Notes under the pieces: generated by a model
The model's database searches: none
Seen by the model: only the letters and a program-made list of their open reading frames with translations
Told to the model about the DNA's origin: nothing
Part shown: positions 6,380 to 14,879 of the stretch, one piece after another
Layout: every line of letters begins with the position of its first letter
How positions within the stretch are numbered: position 1 is the stretch's first letter
Source of the DNA: Alistipes muris
Lineage (GTDB): Bacteria; Bacteroidota; Bacteroidia; Bacteroidales; Rikenellaceae
Length of the DNA: 64,000 nucleotides
Direction of reading: 5' to 3'
Assembly: GCF_943193205.1 (NCBI RefSeq)
Contig: NZ_CALPDD010000005.1
Coordinates: 62,001-126,000, forward strand
Position numbers and translations under genes: made by a program

Positions 6380-7446
6380 AGCAGGAAGATTTTCAGCAGC
6401 AGTTCGCGCAGCAGTTCGCCCTCGGGTGCGCCGCCCGTGTTCAGCCCCTTGCTCTTGGCGTCGTATTCGCGCAGCAGCCCCAATATCTGGAATACCTTGC
6501 GGTTGTCCCACAGCGCGGCGTGCTGCTTGATTTCGTTGATTACGAAAGTGTTGTTCTTGCGCAGGGTGCGCATCAGTTCCGTGTCCTGCGGGAACGGCTG
6601 TCCTTTGTGGCGGGAGAGCCAGCGCAGGTAGTTGACCACGAACAGGTCGCGGAACTGGCCGAACAGCGCCATGATGGTCAGCAGCAGCGGATTGTCCTTG
6701 GGATTGCGGGCGAAGTGGTCGGCAATCATCAGCGCACGGGCCATGTCGCGGGTCATCACCGCCTTGCAGAGCTCGAAGTTGTTGAAGTCTTTCGAGATGC
6801 CGATGTTGGCTTCGATGTCGGCGTCGGTTATCTTCGTCGTGCCGGCCGGCAGCGAGACCATGAGCTTTTGCAGTTCGTTGGCTATCTTCGAGATGTTCGT
6901 CCCGAGGTGGTCGCTCAGCATCGAGAGCGCCTTGGGGTCGATGCTCAGCCCTTTCTGCTTGGTGAACTGCTGGAGCCACGCCACGATTTCGTAGTCGCGC
7001 GGCTGGATGGATTCGAGCACCGCGCCGTTGGCCGTGCAGCCTTTGTAGAACGCCGAACGCTTGTCGACGCTCTTTTCCTTGTGGCAGATTATCAGTATCG
7101 TCGTCGGCGAGGGTTTCTGCGTGTAGAGCGAGAGTTTCTCGATGCCCCGCAGCTGCTGCGCTTCCTTGACGATGACCACCTGGTAGGAGCCCATCATGGG
7201 CATCTGGCGGCAGAGGTTGATGATCTGGCCCGTTTCCGAATCCTTGCCGTAGACGGTTATCTGGTTGAACGCGCGTTCCGCTTCGCCCAGCACGCCCGTC
7301 GCCAGCTGGTCGCACAGGGCGTCGATGAAGTAGCTTTCGTCGCCCATGAGCAGGTAGACGGGGGCATAGCGGCGGGCCGCCACGTCGGCGGTCAGACGTT
7401 CGTATTGGGCGACCGTGTCGCGGAAGCGGAGTGCGCTTTTGGCCAT
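6376..7446 (-). CDS. holA: DNA polymerase III subunit delta
   Basis: This 356-residue protein has the delta fold of the clamp-loader wrench. The N-terminal segment PVYLLMGDESYFIDALCDQL contains the degenerate Walker A region, and VVIVKEAQQL follows at the Walker B place. ILIICHKEKSVDKR, the SIDPKALSMLSDHLGTNIS helix and the C-terminal collar domain complete the family. Delta opens the beta clamp during loading. The gene runs 1 bp after tilS and overlaps the aminotransferase-like gene, so all three form one minus-strand unit. Confidence 0.92.
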   Translation of the reverse strand: MAKSALRFRDTVAQYERLTADVAARRYAPVYLLMGDESYFIDALCDQLATGVLGEAERAFNQITVYGKDSETGQIINLCRQMPMMGSYQVVIVKEAQQLRGIEKLSLYTQKPSPTTILIICHKEKSVDKRSAFYKGCTANGAVLESIQPRDYEIVAWLQQFTKQKGLSIDPKALSMLSDHLGTNISKIANELQKLMVSLPAGTTKITDADIEANIGISKDFNNFELCKAVMTRDMARALMIADHFARNPKDNPLLLTIMALFGQFRDLFVVNYLRWLSRHKGQPFPQDTELMRTLRKNNTFVINEIKQHAALWDNRKVFQILGLLREYDAKSKGLNTGGAPEGELLRELLLKIFLL

Positions 7447-7447
7447 G

Positions 7448-8788
7448 TCAGACGATTTCTTTGGTGATTCGCAGCACGTTTTCGGTCCCGTCGGTCAGCC
7501 GGTAGCGGTCGTCGATGCGGCGGCCTACCAGCCAGACGATTTCGTCGCCCGAGACGAGGACGAACTGGCGCTGTTTCGCCGCCGCCGAGACCTTGGCGTC
7601 GGTCAGGAAGTCGCTCACTTTCTTGCGGCCCGTCATGCCGAAGGGCACGAACCAGTCGCCCTCCTGCCAGCGGCGCAGCGTGAGCGGGTATTGCAGTTTG
7701 TCGGCGTCGAGCTGGGCTATGTGTTCCGGTACGCCGAAATCCTTCACGGCGTCGATGTCGGTCCATTCGTAGTAGAGGACTGCATTGCCGCAGTAGCTGC
7801 GCGCCGCGCCGTGCGTCACCTGGCATGTGCAGGGGTCGTCGTCGGCAATGGGCGCCACGGCGATGGCGCCCCGGTCGATGCAGGCCATCTTCGTGCGCGA
7901 GTAGAAGCGGCGGCCTGTCGCCTGTTGGTCGAGGGCCCGGCACAGTGCGTCGATGACGTCGCTCTTGAAGCCGTAGGCCGCCAGCAGTTCGTAGATGACG
8001 AATCCGCGCGGGAACGCCGGGTCGATGCGGTCCGGGCGGATGATGTCGATGCCGTTTTCCGAGGTCACCGCTTCGCCGCGGATGCGTTCGATGCCGTGGT
8101 CGATGAAGCGCTGGGCGTCGGTCAGACGGCCGATGTTGCGGCGCATCAGGGAGGTGAACGCCGGGTTGATTTCGCGGATGCGGGGCACGAGGCCCAGCCG
8201 GATTTTGTTGCGCAGGTACTTGGTCGAGCGGTTCGACGAATCTTCGCGGTAGGGTATCTTGTTGGCTACGGCATATTCGAGGATTTCCTTGCGCGAGGCG
8301 AACATCAGCGGGCGGACGATGCGTCCTGCCTGCTGCGAAATGCCCGTCAGCCCGCGCAGTCCCGTGCCGCGCAGCAGGTTGATGAAGAACGTTTCGATGG
8401 AGTCGTCGGCGTGGTGGGCCACCGCAACGGCCGTGTAGCCGTGTTCGAGCCGCAGCTCCTCGAACCATGCGTAGCGCAGGCGCCGCGCCGCCATTTCCAT
8501 GGATTCGCCCGTGCGTTCCATCTCGGAGAGCGTGTCGAAGCGGCGGTTGTAGCACTCCACGCCCAGCCGGGCCGCTTCTTCGGCCACCAGCGTTTCGTCT
8601 TCGTCGCTTTCGGTGCCCCGCAGCTGGAAGTTGCAGTGCGCCACGCCCACCCGGTAGCCGCACCCGGTGAAAAGCCGCAGCATGACCATCGAATCCACAC
8701 CGCCCGATACGGTCAGCAGCACCCGGTCGTCGGGCGCCAGCAGTCCGTTCTCCTTTATATAATGTTCAAACGCTTCGGGAAGAGCCAT
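7448..8788 (-). CDS. tilS: tRNA(Ile)-lysidine synthase
   Basis: The enzyme has 446 residues. The PP-loop motif is LLTVSGGVDSMVML near residue 30. VAVAHHADDSIETFFINLLRGTGLRGLTG is the diagnostic TilS block, and KIPYREDSSNRSTKYLRNKIR is the catalytic follow-up motif. The C-terminal third (LRRWQEGDWFVPFGMTGRKK) is the tRNA-binding domain. TilS uses ATP and lysine to convert C34 of tRNA-Ile (CAU) to lysidine so that AUA is read, and is essential in most bacteria. The start is 10 bp before inverted-repeat element B. Confidence 0.97.
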   Translation of the reverse strand: MALPEAFEHYIKENGLLAPDDRVLLTVSGGVDSMVMLRLFTGCGYRVGVAHCNFQLRGTESDEDETLVAEEAARLGVECYNRRFDTLSEMERTGESMEMAARRLRYAWFEELRLEHGYTAVAVAHHADDSIETFFINLLRGTGLRGLTGISQQAGRIVRPLMFASRKEILEYAVANKIPYREDSSNRSTKYLRNKIRLGLVPRIREINPAFTSLMRRNIGRLTDAQRFIDHGIERIRGEAVTSENGIDIIRPDRIDPAFPRGFVIYELLAAYGFKSDVIDALCRALDQQATGRRFYSRTKMACIDRGAIAVAPIADDDPCTCQVTHGAARSYCGNAVLYYEWTDIDAVKDFGVPEHIAQLDADKLQYPLTLRRWQEGDWFVPFGMTGRKKVSDFLTDAKVSAAAKQRQFVLVSGDEIVWLVGRRIDDRYRLTDGTENVLRITKEIV

Positions 8789-8797
8789 GAATCGGTC

Positions 8798-8943
8798 AAT
8801 TAAAAATTAAGAATGAAAAATTAAAAATTCCGCATTTCTGCTGTCGGGAGCCTCTGCAAGGAATCTGCGACGGCTGCGTTGCCCATAGCCGACAGGCGGG
8901 GCTTTCCATAGATTTTTAATTCTTAATTTTTCATTTTTAATTA
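8798..8943. repeat. Intergenic inverted-repeat element B
   Basis: AT-rich arms at 8798-8832 and 8910-8943 share the AATTAAAAATGAAAAATTAA theme of element A. The centre differs from A but has its own inverted repeat CTGTCGG (8841-8847) / CCGACAG (8889-8895). The right end supplies the TAA stop of murB at 8941-8943, in the same TAATTAAAAATG setting as element A. Confidence 0.83.
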
Positions 8944-9951
8944 TAGAATGTTTACTTCCGTGTCGATTTCCACGCCGAATCTGTCGCGGACGGCGGTCTG
9001 TACCTTGCGGGCCAGCGCGATGACTTCGCCGCCCGTGGCGCCGCCCAGGTTCACCAGCACCAGCGCCTGCCGTTCGTGTACGCCTACGCGACTTTCGCGG
9101 TAGCCTTTCATCCCCGCCTTGTCGATCAGCCACCCGGCTGCCAACTTCGCCTTGCCGGGCTCTTGCGCCGGGTAGAGCGGCATGTCGGGCCACTCCGTTT
9201 TCAGCCGTTCGGCTACGGGTTGGTCTACTACCGGGTTCTTGAAAAAGCTGCCCGCGTTGCCCAGTTCGGCCGTGTCGGGGAGTTTCGTGCGGCGGATGGC
9301 GATGATCGCTTCGCGGATGTTGCGCAGGGTCGCTCCGCCGCGGGCCTCGACTTCGCGTTCCACGTCGCCATAGCCTAAATGGGGCTGCGGCGTGCGCGTG
9401 AGGGCGATTTCGACGGCCGTAATGACAACGCGCCCTTTCAGCGCGTGCTTGAAGACGCTTTCGCGGTAGCCGAATTCGCAGTGCGCCGCATCGAGGGTCA
9501 GCATCGAGCCGCTCTCCACGCAGTACATTTCCACCCGTTCGATGACGTCCTTGGCTTCGCGGCCGTAGGCCCCGATGTTCTGCACCGGCGCCGCGCCCGC
9601 CTTGCCCGGTATGAGCGAGAGGTTTTCGATGCCCCACAGGCCGCGTCGGACGGCCCATTCCACCAGGTCGTCCCATTCGACGCCCGCGTCCACGCGTACG
9701 CGCACCCGCTCGCCGTCGTCTTCCGTCACTTCGATTTTCTGCGACACGGGGGTCAGCAGCAGTCCGTCGTAGTCGCACGTGAACAGCACGTTGTTGCCTC
9801 CCGCCAGCACCATCCAGCGGTCGGGTATTCCCGCCGCAAAAAGGGCCCGCAGGTCGTCGGCCGTCTCGAATTCGACCAGCCGCGCCGCCCGTTGCTTCAC
9901 ATGGAAGCTGTTGCGGCCGCTCAGGTCGGCCTGTTGAAATTCTTTGGTCAT
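8941..9951 (-). CDS. murB: UDP-N-acetylenolpyruvoylglucosamine reductase
   Basis: This 336-residue FAD enzyme makes UDP-MurNAc in peptidoglycan synthesis. It opens with NSFHVKQRAARLVEFETADD, then the FAD-binding WMVLAGGNNVLFT. VQNIGAYGREAKD follows, with catalytic residues in YRESVFKHALKGRVVI. NAGSFFKNPV holds the proton-donor Ser, and the end contains AAGWLIDKAGMKG and VHERQALVLVN with the catalytic Glu region. It is a type I MurB by length. The start was chosen at MTKEF, seven bases after a -7 box; longer frames run into the neighbouring promoter. Confidence 0.96.
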   Translation of the reverse strand: MTKEFQQADLSGRNSFHVKQRAARLVEFETADDLRALFAAGIPDRWMVLAGGNNVLFTCDYDGLLLTPVSQKIEVTEDDGERVRVRVDAGVEWDDLVEWAVRRGLWGIENLSLIPGKAGAAPVQNIGAYGREAKDVIERVEMYCVESGSMLTLDAAHCEFGYRESVFKHALKGRVVITAVEIALTRTPQPHLGYGDVEREVEARGGATLRNIREAIIAIRRTKLPDTAELGNAGSFFKNPVVDQPVAERLKTEWPDMPLYPAQEPGKAKLAAGWLIDKAGMKGYRESRVGVHERQALVLVNLGGATGGEVIALARKVQTAVRDRFGVEIDTEVNIL

Positions 9952-9957
9952 GATGCG

Positions 9958-9986
9958 CAAAGTTAGAAATAAATTTCGTATCTTCG
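9958..9986. promoter_or_regulatory. Divergent promoters for murB and the DUF4301 gene
   Basis: On the minus strand TAACTTTG (9958-9965) is a -7 box only seven bases before the murB ATG. On the plus strand TATCTTCG (9979-9986) is a -7-like box 53 bases before the DUF4301 ATG. Only 88 bp separate the two start codons. Confidence 0.5.
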
Positions 9987-10039
9987 ACAGAAGATGTCGC
10001 CGATAAAGCCACCGATTGAAACCTAAATACCTTACAACC

Positions 10040-11473
10040 ATGTTTTCACAAGAAGACCTCCAGCAGATCGCCGGGCATGGGCTGACGCCCGGGGCGGTCG
10101 AGCGGCAAATCGCCGATTTCCGGCGCGGTTTTCCCTTTCTCAGGGTCGTGCGGGCCGCTTCGCCCGGCGACGGCATCGCGGTGCTCGACACCGCGGCGGC
10201 CGATGCGGCCGTAGCCCGTTACGACGCGGCCGCCGCGTCGTGTTCCGTCGTGAAGTTTGTACCCGCTTCGGGCGCCGCTACGCGCATGTTCAAGGAGTTG
10301 TTCGAGTTCGTCAACGACGATAAGCGCGGCAAGGGAATCGACACTTTGCTGCAAAATATCGAGCGTTTTGCGTTCTGGCCCGAACTCAAGGCCGTGTTGC
10401 CCGAGGGGGCCGACGACAAGGCTGTTGTCGGCGCTATCGTGGGGCAGGGACTCGGCTACGGGTCCAAGCCCAAGGGGCTGGTGACGTTCCATGCCTATCC
10501 CGACGGGGCGCGCAAGGCCGTCGAGGAACATTTGGTCGAGGCGGCCGCCTATGCCGCTGCCGACGGCGTGGCCCGTATCCATTTCACCGTTTCGCCCGAG
10601 CACCGGGCGGGTTTCGAGGCGCTGTTGGCCGAGAAGGTCCCGGCCTATGCAAAACGTTTTGGCATCCGCTACGACATTTCGTTTTCGGTGCAGAAGCCCT
10701 CGACCGACACCATCGCCGTCAACCCCGACAACACGCCGTTCCGGCAGGACGACGGGCGACTGTTGTTCCGTCCTGCGGGTCACGGTGCGTTGATTGAGAA
10801 TCTGAACGAAATCGACGCCGACTTGATTTTCATCAAGAACATCGACAACGTCACGACCGACGCCCTGCGCGCCGATACGGTCCGTTTCAAAAAGGTGCTG
10901 GCGGGCGTGCTGCTCGGGTTGCAGGAGCGGGCGTTCGCTTATCTCGAAGCGCTCGACGCCGGTACGGCCGATTCGGAGGAGGTCGCCGCATTCGTCCGCG
11001 AGGAGTTGTGCGTGAAGCTGCCCGAGCGTTACGATGCGGCTTTGCTGCGCAGCATCCTCGACCGTCCCATTCGTGTCTGCGGCATGGTCCGCAACGAGGG
11101 CGAGCCGGGCGGCGGTCCGTTCTGGGTGGCCAATCCCGACGGCACCGAATCGCTCCAGATTGCCGAATCGAGCCAGATTGGGCCCGACGACATGCCGCTG
11201 ATGAAGTCGGCGACCCACTTCAACCCGGTCGACCTGGTGTGCGGCGTGCGCAAGGCCGACGGCGGCAAATACGACCTGCGCAACTACACCGACCCCTCCA
11301 CAGGCTTCATTTCGTCGAAGTCGTCGGGCGGCCGCGAGCTGCGCGCGCAGGAGTTGCCGGGGCTGTGGAACGGTGCGATGGCCCGCTGGAACACCGTCTT
11401 CGTCGACGTGCCCGTGTCGACCTTCTCGCCCGTCAAGGTGGTGCAGGACCTGCTGCGTCCTCAGCATCAGTAA
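10040..11473 (+). CDS. DUF4301 family protein
   Basis: This 477-residue cytosolic protein was recognised as the Bacteroidota DUF4301 family. FVPASGAATRMFKELFEF near residue 75 is a glycine-containing motif like the nucleotide-binding loops of sugar-phosphate nucleotidyltransferases. KGLVTFHAYPDGARKAVEEH, RIHFTVSPEH, SVQKPSTDTIAVN and ENLNEIDADLIFIKNIDNV are well-formed conserved-looking blocks. No signal peptide or membrane segment is present. A role as a nucleotide-sugar enzyme has been suggested by fold likeness but is not established. The ATG at 10040 was preferred over one eight codons upstream because of its promoter spacing. A strong terminator follows. Confidence 0.8.
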   Translation: MFSQEDLQQIAGHGLTPGAVERQIADFRRGFPFLRVVRAASPGDGIAVLDTAAADAAVARYDAAAASCSVVKFVPASGAATRMFKELFEFVNDDKRGKGIDTLLQNIERFAFWPELKAVLPEGADDKAVVGAIVGQGLGYGSKPKGLVTFHAYPDGARKAVEEHLVEAAAYAAADGVARIHFTVSPEHRAGFEALLAEKVPAYAKRFGIRYDISFSVQKPSTDTIAVNPDNTPFRQDDGRLLFRPAGHGALIENLNEIDADLIFIKNIDNVTTDALRADTVRFKKVLAGVLLGLQERAFAYLEALDAGTADSEEVAAFVREELCVKLPERYDAALLRSILDRPIRVCGMVRNEGEPGGGPFWVANPDGTESLQIAESSQIGPDDMPLMKSATHFNPVDLVCGVRKADGGKYDLRNYTDPSTGFISSKSSGGRELRAQELPGLWNGAMARWNTVFVDVPVSTFSPVKVVQDLLRPQHQ

Positions 11474-11498
11474 GTTGCATGCGCTGTTAAGTCCGTGT

Positions 11499-11533
11499 CC
11501 CCGCGAAGCCGAAACCTCGCGGGGGCTTTTTTG
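11499..11533 (+). terminator. Intrinsic terminator after the DUF4301 gene
   Basis: Stem CCCCGCGA / TCGCGGGG with a 10-base loop is followed by GC and six T. It separates the DUF4301 gene from the V-type ATPase operon. Confidence 0.9.
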
Positions 11534-11586
11534 TCGTTTTCGGGCGATTTGTTGGCGAAATGGGGATAAATTGTTCGCGGGGCGGC

Positions 11587-11616
11587 TTGTTGTTCTGAGA
11601 ATCTTTATTAAATTTG
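11587..11616 (+). promoter_or_regulatory. Promoter of the V-type ATPase operon
   Basis: A -7 box TAAATTTG (11609-11616) lies 19 bp after a TTG (11587-11589) at the -33 position, 42 bp before the first ATG. It is the only good promoter before the seven-gene operon. Confidence 0.6.
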
Positions 11617-11657
11617 TTGCGCGAATCGGAAAACGAAAATCAAAACAGATAATCGCT

Positions 11658-12272
11658 ATGGAAAACAAACTTCAACAGTTGACCCGGACGCTCTACGACG
11701 AGGGTTTGGAGAAGGGCCGCGCCGAAGCCGAGCGGCTGGTGGCCGAGGCCCGTGCCAAGGCCGACAAGATTGTGGCCGACGCCGATGCGCAGGCTGCGGA
11801 GATTCTCCGCAGGGCGCAGGCCAAGGCCGAGGACGTGGAGAAGAACACGCTGACCGAAATCGCGCTGGCCGGCAAGCAGGCCGTGGCCCGCATCAAGTCC
11901 GAAATCGCTTCGCTGATCGTCGCCGAGGCTGCCGGGGCGGGTGTCAAGGAAGCTGCCGTCGACCCTGCGTTCATCAAGGAGATGCTGCTCGCCGTGGCCA
12001 AGAACTGGAACGGTGCCGATGCCGGTAAGGTCGAACTGCAAGCCTTGTTGCCCGAGGGCGAGCGCGAGAAGCTCGACGCCGCTTTCGAGCAGAGCGCCAA
12101 GGAGCTGCTCGCCGCAGGCATCGAAGTGGGTTATTCCAAGGAGGTCCGCACCGGGTTCAAGGTCGGCGCCAAGGAGGGCGGTTACTACATTTCGTTCTCC
12201 GACGCCGACATGGAGGCCCTGCTGGGCGAGTACCTGCGCGAGAAAGTTTCCCGGATGCTGTTCAAGGCGTAG
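11658..12272 (+). CDS. ntpE: V-type ATPase subunit E (peripheral stalk)
   Basis: The protein has 204 residues. The first ~85 residues form a long Ala/Glu/Lys-rich amphipathic helix (EKGRAEAERLVAEARAKADK), the coiled-coil stalk of subunit E. The globular C-terminal part (GYSKEVRTGFKVGAKEGGYY) caps the top of the catalytic head. Subunit E is half of the peripheral stator that keeps the A3B3 head from turning. No gene for its usual partner, subunit G/H, is found in the operon. This is the first gene of the operon, with DUF2764 5 bp downstream. Confidence 0.9.
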   Translation: MENKLQQLTRTLYDEGLEKGRAEAERLVAEARAKADKIVADADAQAAEILRRAQAKAEDVEKNTLTEIALAGKQAVARIKSEIASLIVAEAAGAGVKEAAVDPAFIKEMLLAVAKNWNGADAGKVELQALLPEGEREKLDAAFEQSAKELLAAGIEVGYSKEVRTGFKVGAKEGGYYISFSDADMEALLGEYLREKVSRMLFKA

Positions 12273-12277
12273 GCAAG

Positions 12278-13111
12278 ATGTTCGCGACCAATTACTATAC
12301 GCTCGTCGCCGGACTTCGCGAGTATGCGCTCGACGCCGATACCAAGGGGTTCGACGCGGCGGCCATCGTCGCCGAGATATTCGAGGCCCTCACGGAGCGC
12401 GATGCCCGGCAGGTGCGGCTGCTCGACGCCTACTACGACTGCGAGAACCTGGCCGCGCTGCGTGCCGGGCGTTCGGCGTTCAGTCCGCTGGGCAACCTTT
12501 CGCGCGAGGAGCTGGCCGAAGAGCTGAAGCGTCCCTCCCGGCTGCCCGAGGAGCTGGCCCGCGTGGTGCGTGCGTACAACGACCCCGAGGGCGAGGATGC
12601 CGAGACGGTCGATACCGCCCGGCGGTTCGAGAAGTCGCTCTTCGCGGCCTATTACGACCTTTGCGAACGCAAGGGCTGCCGCTTCCTGCGCGCATGGGCC
12701 GTGTTCGACCGCAACCTGCGCAACCTGACCGCCGCCGTGACGGCCCGGGCCGCCGGACGTCCCGTCGAGGATGTCACCGTCGGCGGGGGCGACGTCGTCG
12801 AGCAATTGCAGCGCAGTTCGGCCGCCGACTTCGGTCTGCGGGGCGAGCTGGGCTATATCGACGCCGTGATCGCGGCCGTGGGCGACGAAGCCAACCTTGT
12901 GGAGAAGGAGCGCAAGATAGACCTTATCCGCTGGAACGAGGCGCTCGAACTCGCCACGTTCGATTATTTCGACATCAACGCCGTTCTTTCCTACCTGGTG
13001 CGGGTCAACATCGTGGCCCGCTGGACGCTGCTCGACCCTGCGCGCGGACGCGAAATGTTCGCCCGGCTGCTGGCCGAGCTGGACGGCAAGGAACTGATAG
13101 AAAAACAATAA
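12278..13111 (+). CDS. V-type ATPase-associated DUF2764 protein
   Basis: The 277-residue soluble protein begins NYYTLVAGLREYALDADTKG and ends with a helix-rich part RKIDLIRWNEALELATFDYF. Proteins of this family (DUF2764) occur in Bacteroidota and some other bacterial V-type ATPase operons in the place of subunit C, the funnel-shaped link between central shaft and rotor ring. Sequence alone does not prove this, but the position between E and A and the helical character fit. Spacing to its neighbours is 5 and 9 bp, so it is cotranslated with them. Confidence 0.85.
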   Translation: MFATNYYTLVAGLREYALDADTKGFDAAAIVAEIFEALTERDARQVRLLDAYYDCENLAALRAGRSAFSPLGNLSREELAEELKRPSRLPEELARVVRAYNDPEGEDAETVDTARRFEKSLFAAYYDLCERKGCRFLRAWAVFDRNLRNLTAAVTARAAGRPVEDVTVGGGDVVEQLQRSSAADFGLRGELGYIDAVIAAVGDEANLVEKERKIDLIRWNEALELATFDYFDINAVLSYLVRVNIVARWTLLDPARGREMFARLLAELDGKELIEKQ

Positions 13112-13120
13112 AGCATACAA

Positions 13121-14875
13121 ATGAAAACTACTGGACGTGTAAACGGCATCATCTCGAACATCGTCATCGTCAAGGCCGACGGACCCGTGGGCCAGAACGA
13201 GATATGTTACGTATATGCCGGCGATACGAAGATGATGGCCGAGGTCATCAAGGTCATGGGCGATGCGGCCTATGTGCAGGTGTTCGACAGCACGCGCGGT
13301 CTGAAAATCGGCGACCGCGTCGAATTCGAGGGTCACATGCTCGAAGCGACGCTGGCTCCGGGTCTGCTGTCGCGCAACTACGACGGTCTGCAGAACGACC
13401 TCGAAAAGATGGACGGTCTGTTCATCGCCCGCGGTTCGATGACCGAGCCCGTCGATTTCGGGGCTGAGTGGGAGTTCGCGCCGCTGGCCAAGGAGGGCGA
13501 CAAGGTGTCGGCCGCTTCGTGGCTCGGCGAGGTCAAGGAGCAGTGGCTCACCCATAAAATCATGGTGCCGTTCACGATGACCGACACCTATACGGTCAAG
13601 AGCGTCGCCGCCGCGGGCAGGTACAAGATTACCGACACGATGGCCGTGGTCGTCGACGCCGAGGGCCGCGAGCACAACATCTCCATGGTGCAGAAATGGC
13701 CCGTCAAGCAGGCGGTCCGCTGTTATACCGAGAAGCCCCGCCCCTCCCGCGTCATGGAGACCGGCGTGCGCGCCATCGACACGTTCAATCCCATGGCCGA
13801 GGGCGGTACGGGCTTCATCCCCGGGCCGTTCGGCGCAGGCAAGACGGTGCTTCAGCACGCCATCTCGAAGCAGGCCGACGCCGACGTCATCATCATGGTG
13901 GCCTGCGGCGAGCGTGCCAACGAGGTGGTCGAAATCTTCAAGGAGTTTCCCGAGTTGGTCGACCCCCGCACGGGCCACAAGCTCATGGAGCGTACGATTA
14001 TCATCTGCAACACCTCCAACATGCCCGTCGCCGCGCGCGAGGCGTCGGTCTACACGGGTATGACCATCGGCGAGTATTACCGCGCCATGGGGCTCAAGGT
14101 GCTTGTCATGGCCGACTCCACGTCGCGCTGGGCCCAGGCGCTGCGCGAAATGTCCAACCGTCTGGAGGAGCTGCCCGGTCAGGACGCTTTCCCGATGGAC
14201 CTTTCGGCCATCATCTCCAACTTCTATTCGCGTGCAGGCTTGGTGAAGCTCAGCAACGGCGCCACAGGTTCCGTGACGTTCCTCGGAACGGTATCGCCCG
14301 CGGGCGGTAACCTCAAGGAGCCTGTCACCGAATCGACCAAGAAAGCGGCCCGCTGTTTCTACGCCCTTTCGCAGGGCCGCGCCGACTCGAAGCGCTACCC
14401 GGCCATCGACCCGCTGGAATCCTATTCCAAATATCTGGAGTATCCCGAAATCAGCCAGTACCTCGACGAGCACATCGGCAAGGGGTGGGTCGACATGGTC
14501 TATGCCGGCAAGACGATCGTGCAGCGAGGCAAGGAGGCCAACGACCAGATCAACATCCTCGGCGACGACGGCGTGCCCATCGAGTACCACGAGCGTTTCT
14601 GGAAATCGGAGCTCATCGACTTCGTCATCCTCCAGCAGGACGCTTTCGACGACATCGACGCCAACTGCCCCGTCGAGCGTCAGAAGATGATGTACGAGAT
14701 GGTGCTCGGCATCTGCCGCAGGGATTTCCGCTTCACCGACTTCGAGGAGTGCTCGCAGTTCTTCAAGGGGCTCATCAACCTTTTCCGCCAGATGAACTAC
14801 TCCGAGTGGCAGTCGGAGAAGTTCCACGGCTACAAGCAGCAGATCGAGCAGTATGTACTTGCCAAAACCGAATAA
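13121..14875 (+). CDS. ntpA: V-type ATPase catalytic subunit A
   Basis: This 584-residue catalytic subunit has the N-terminal beta barrel (RVNGIISNIVIVKADGPVGQ) and the extra A-type bulge domain (residues ~115-185). The Walker A loop is GPFGAGKT near residue 235, followed by GERANEVVEI with the catalytic Glu. The central VLVMADSTSRWAQALREMSN and the C-terminal helical domain are intact. The length matches family members (580-600). It binds and hydrolyses or makes ATP at the A-B interfaces. Nothing is missing, so the complex should be catalytically competent. Confidence 0.97.
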   Translation: MKTTGRVNGIISNIVIVKADGPVGQNEICYVYAGDTKMMAEVIKVMGDAAYVQVFDSTRGLKIGDRVEFEGHMLEATLAPGLLSRNYDGLQNDLEKMDGLFIARGSMTEPVDFGAEWEFAPLAKEGDKVSAASWLGEVKEQWLTHKIMVPFTMTDTYTVKSVAAAGRYKITDTMAVVVDAEGREHNISMVQKWPVKQAVRCYTEKPRPSRVMETGVRAIDTFNPMAEGGTGFIPGPFGAGKTVLQHAISKQADADVIIMVACGERANEVVEIFKEFPELVDPRTGHKLMERTIIICNTSNMPVAAREASVYTGMTIGEYYRAMGLKVLVMADSTSRWAQALREMSNRLEELPGQDAFPMDLSAIISNFYSRAGLVKLSNGATGSVTFLGTVSPAGGNLKEPVTESTKKAARCFYALSQGRADSKRYPAIDPLESYSKYLEYPEISQYLDEHIGKGWVDMVYAGKTIVQRGKEANDQINILGDDGVPIEYHERFWKSELIDFVILQQDAFDDIDANCPVERQKMMYEMVLGICRRDFRFTDFEECSQFFKGLINLFRQMNYSEWQSEKFHGYKQQIEQYVLAKTE

Positions 14876-14879
14876 AGCC

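Noticed and set aside
5666..7315. A 549-codon frame joining the aminotransferase-like gene with the holA region, read as a fusion protein
   Set aside because: The first half is holA DNA in the wrong frame. The real gene begins at the GTG at 6379, which overlaps the holA stop.
10645..10660. A fifth AAAACGTTTT sequence, inside the DUF4301 gene
   Set aside because: The outer bases are C and G, so it is not the 12-bp TAAAACGTTTTA palindrome, and codons explain it.
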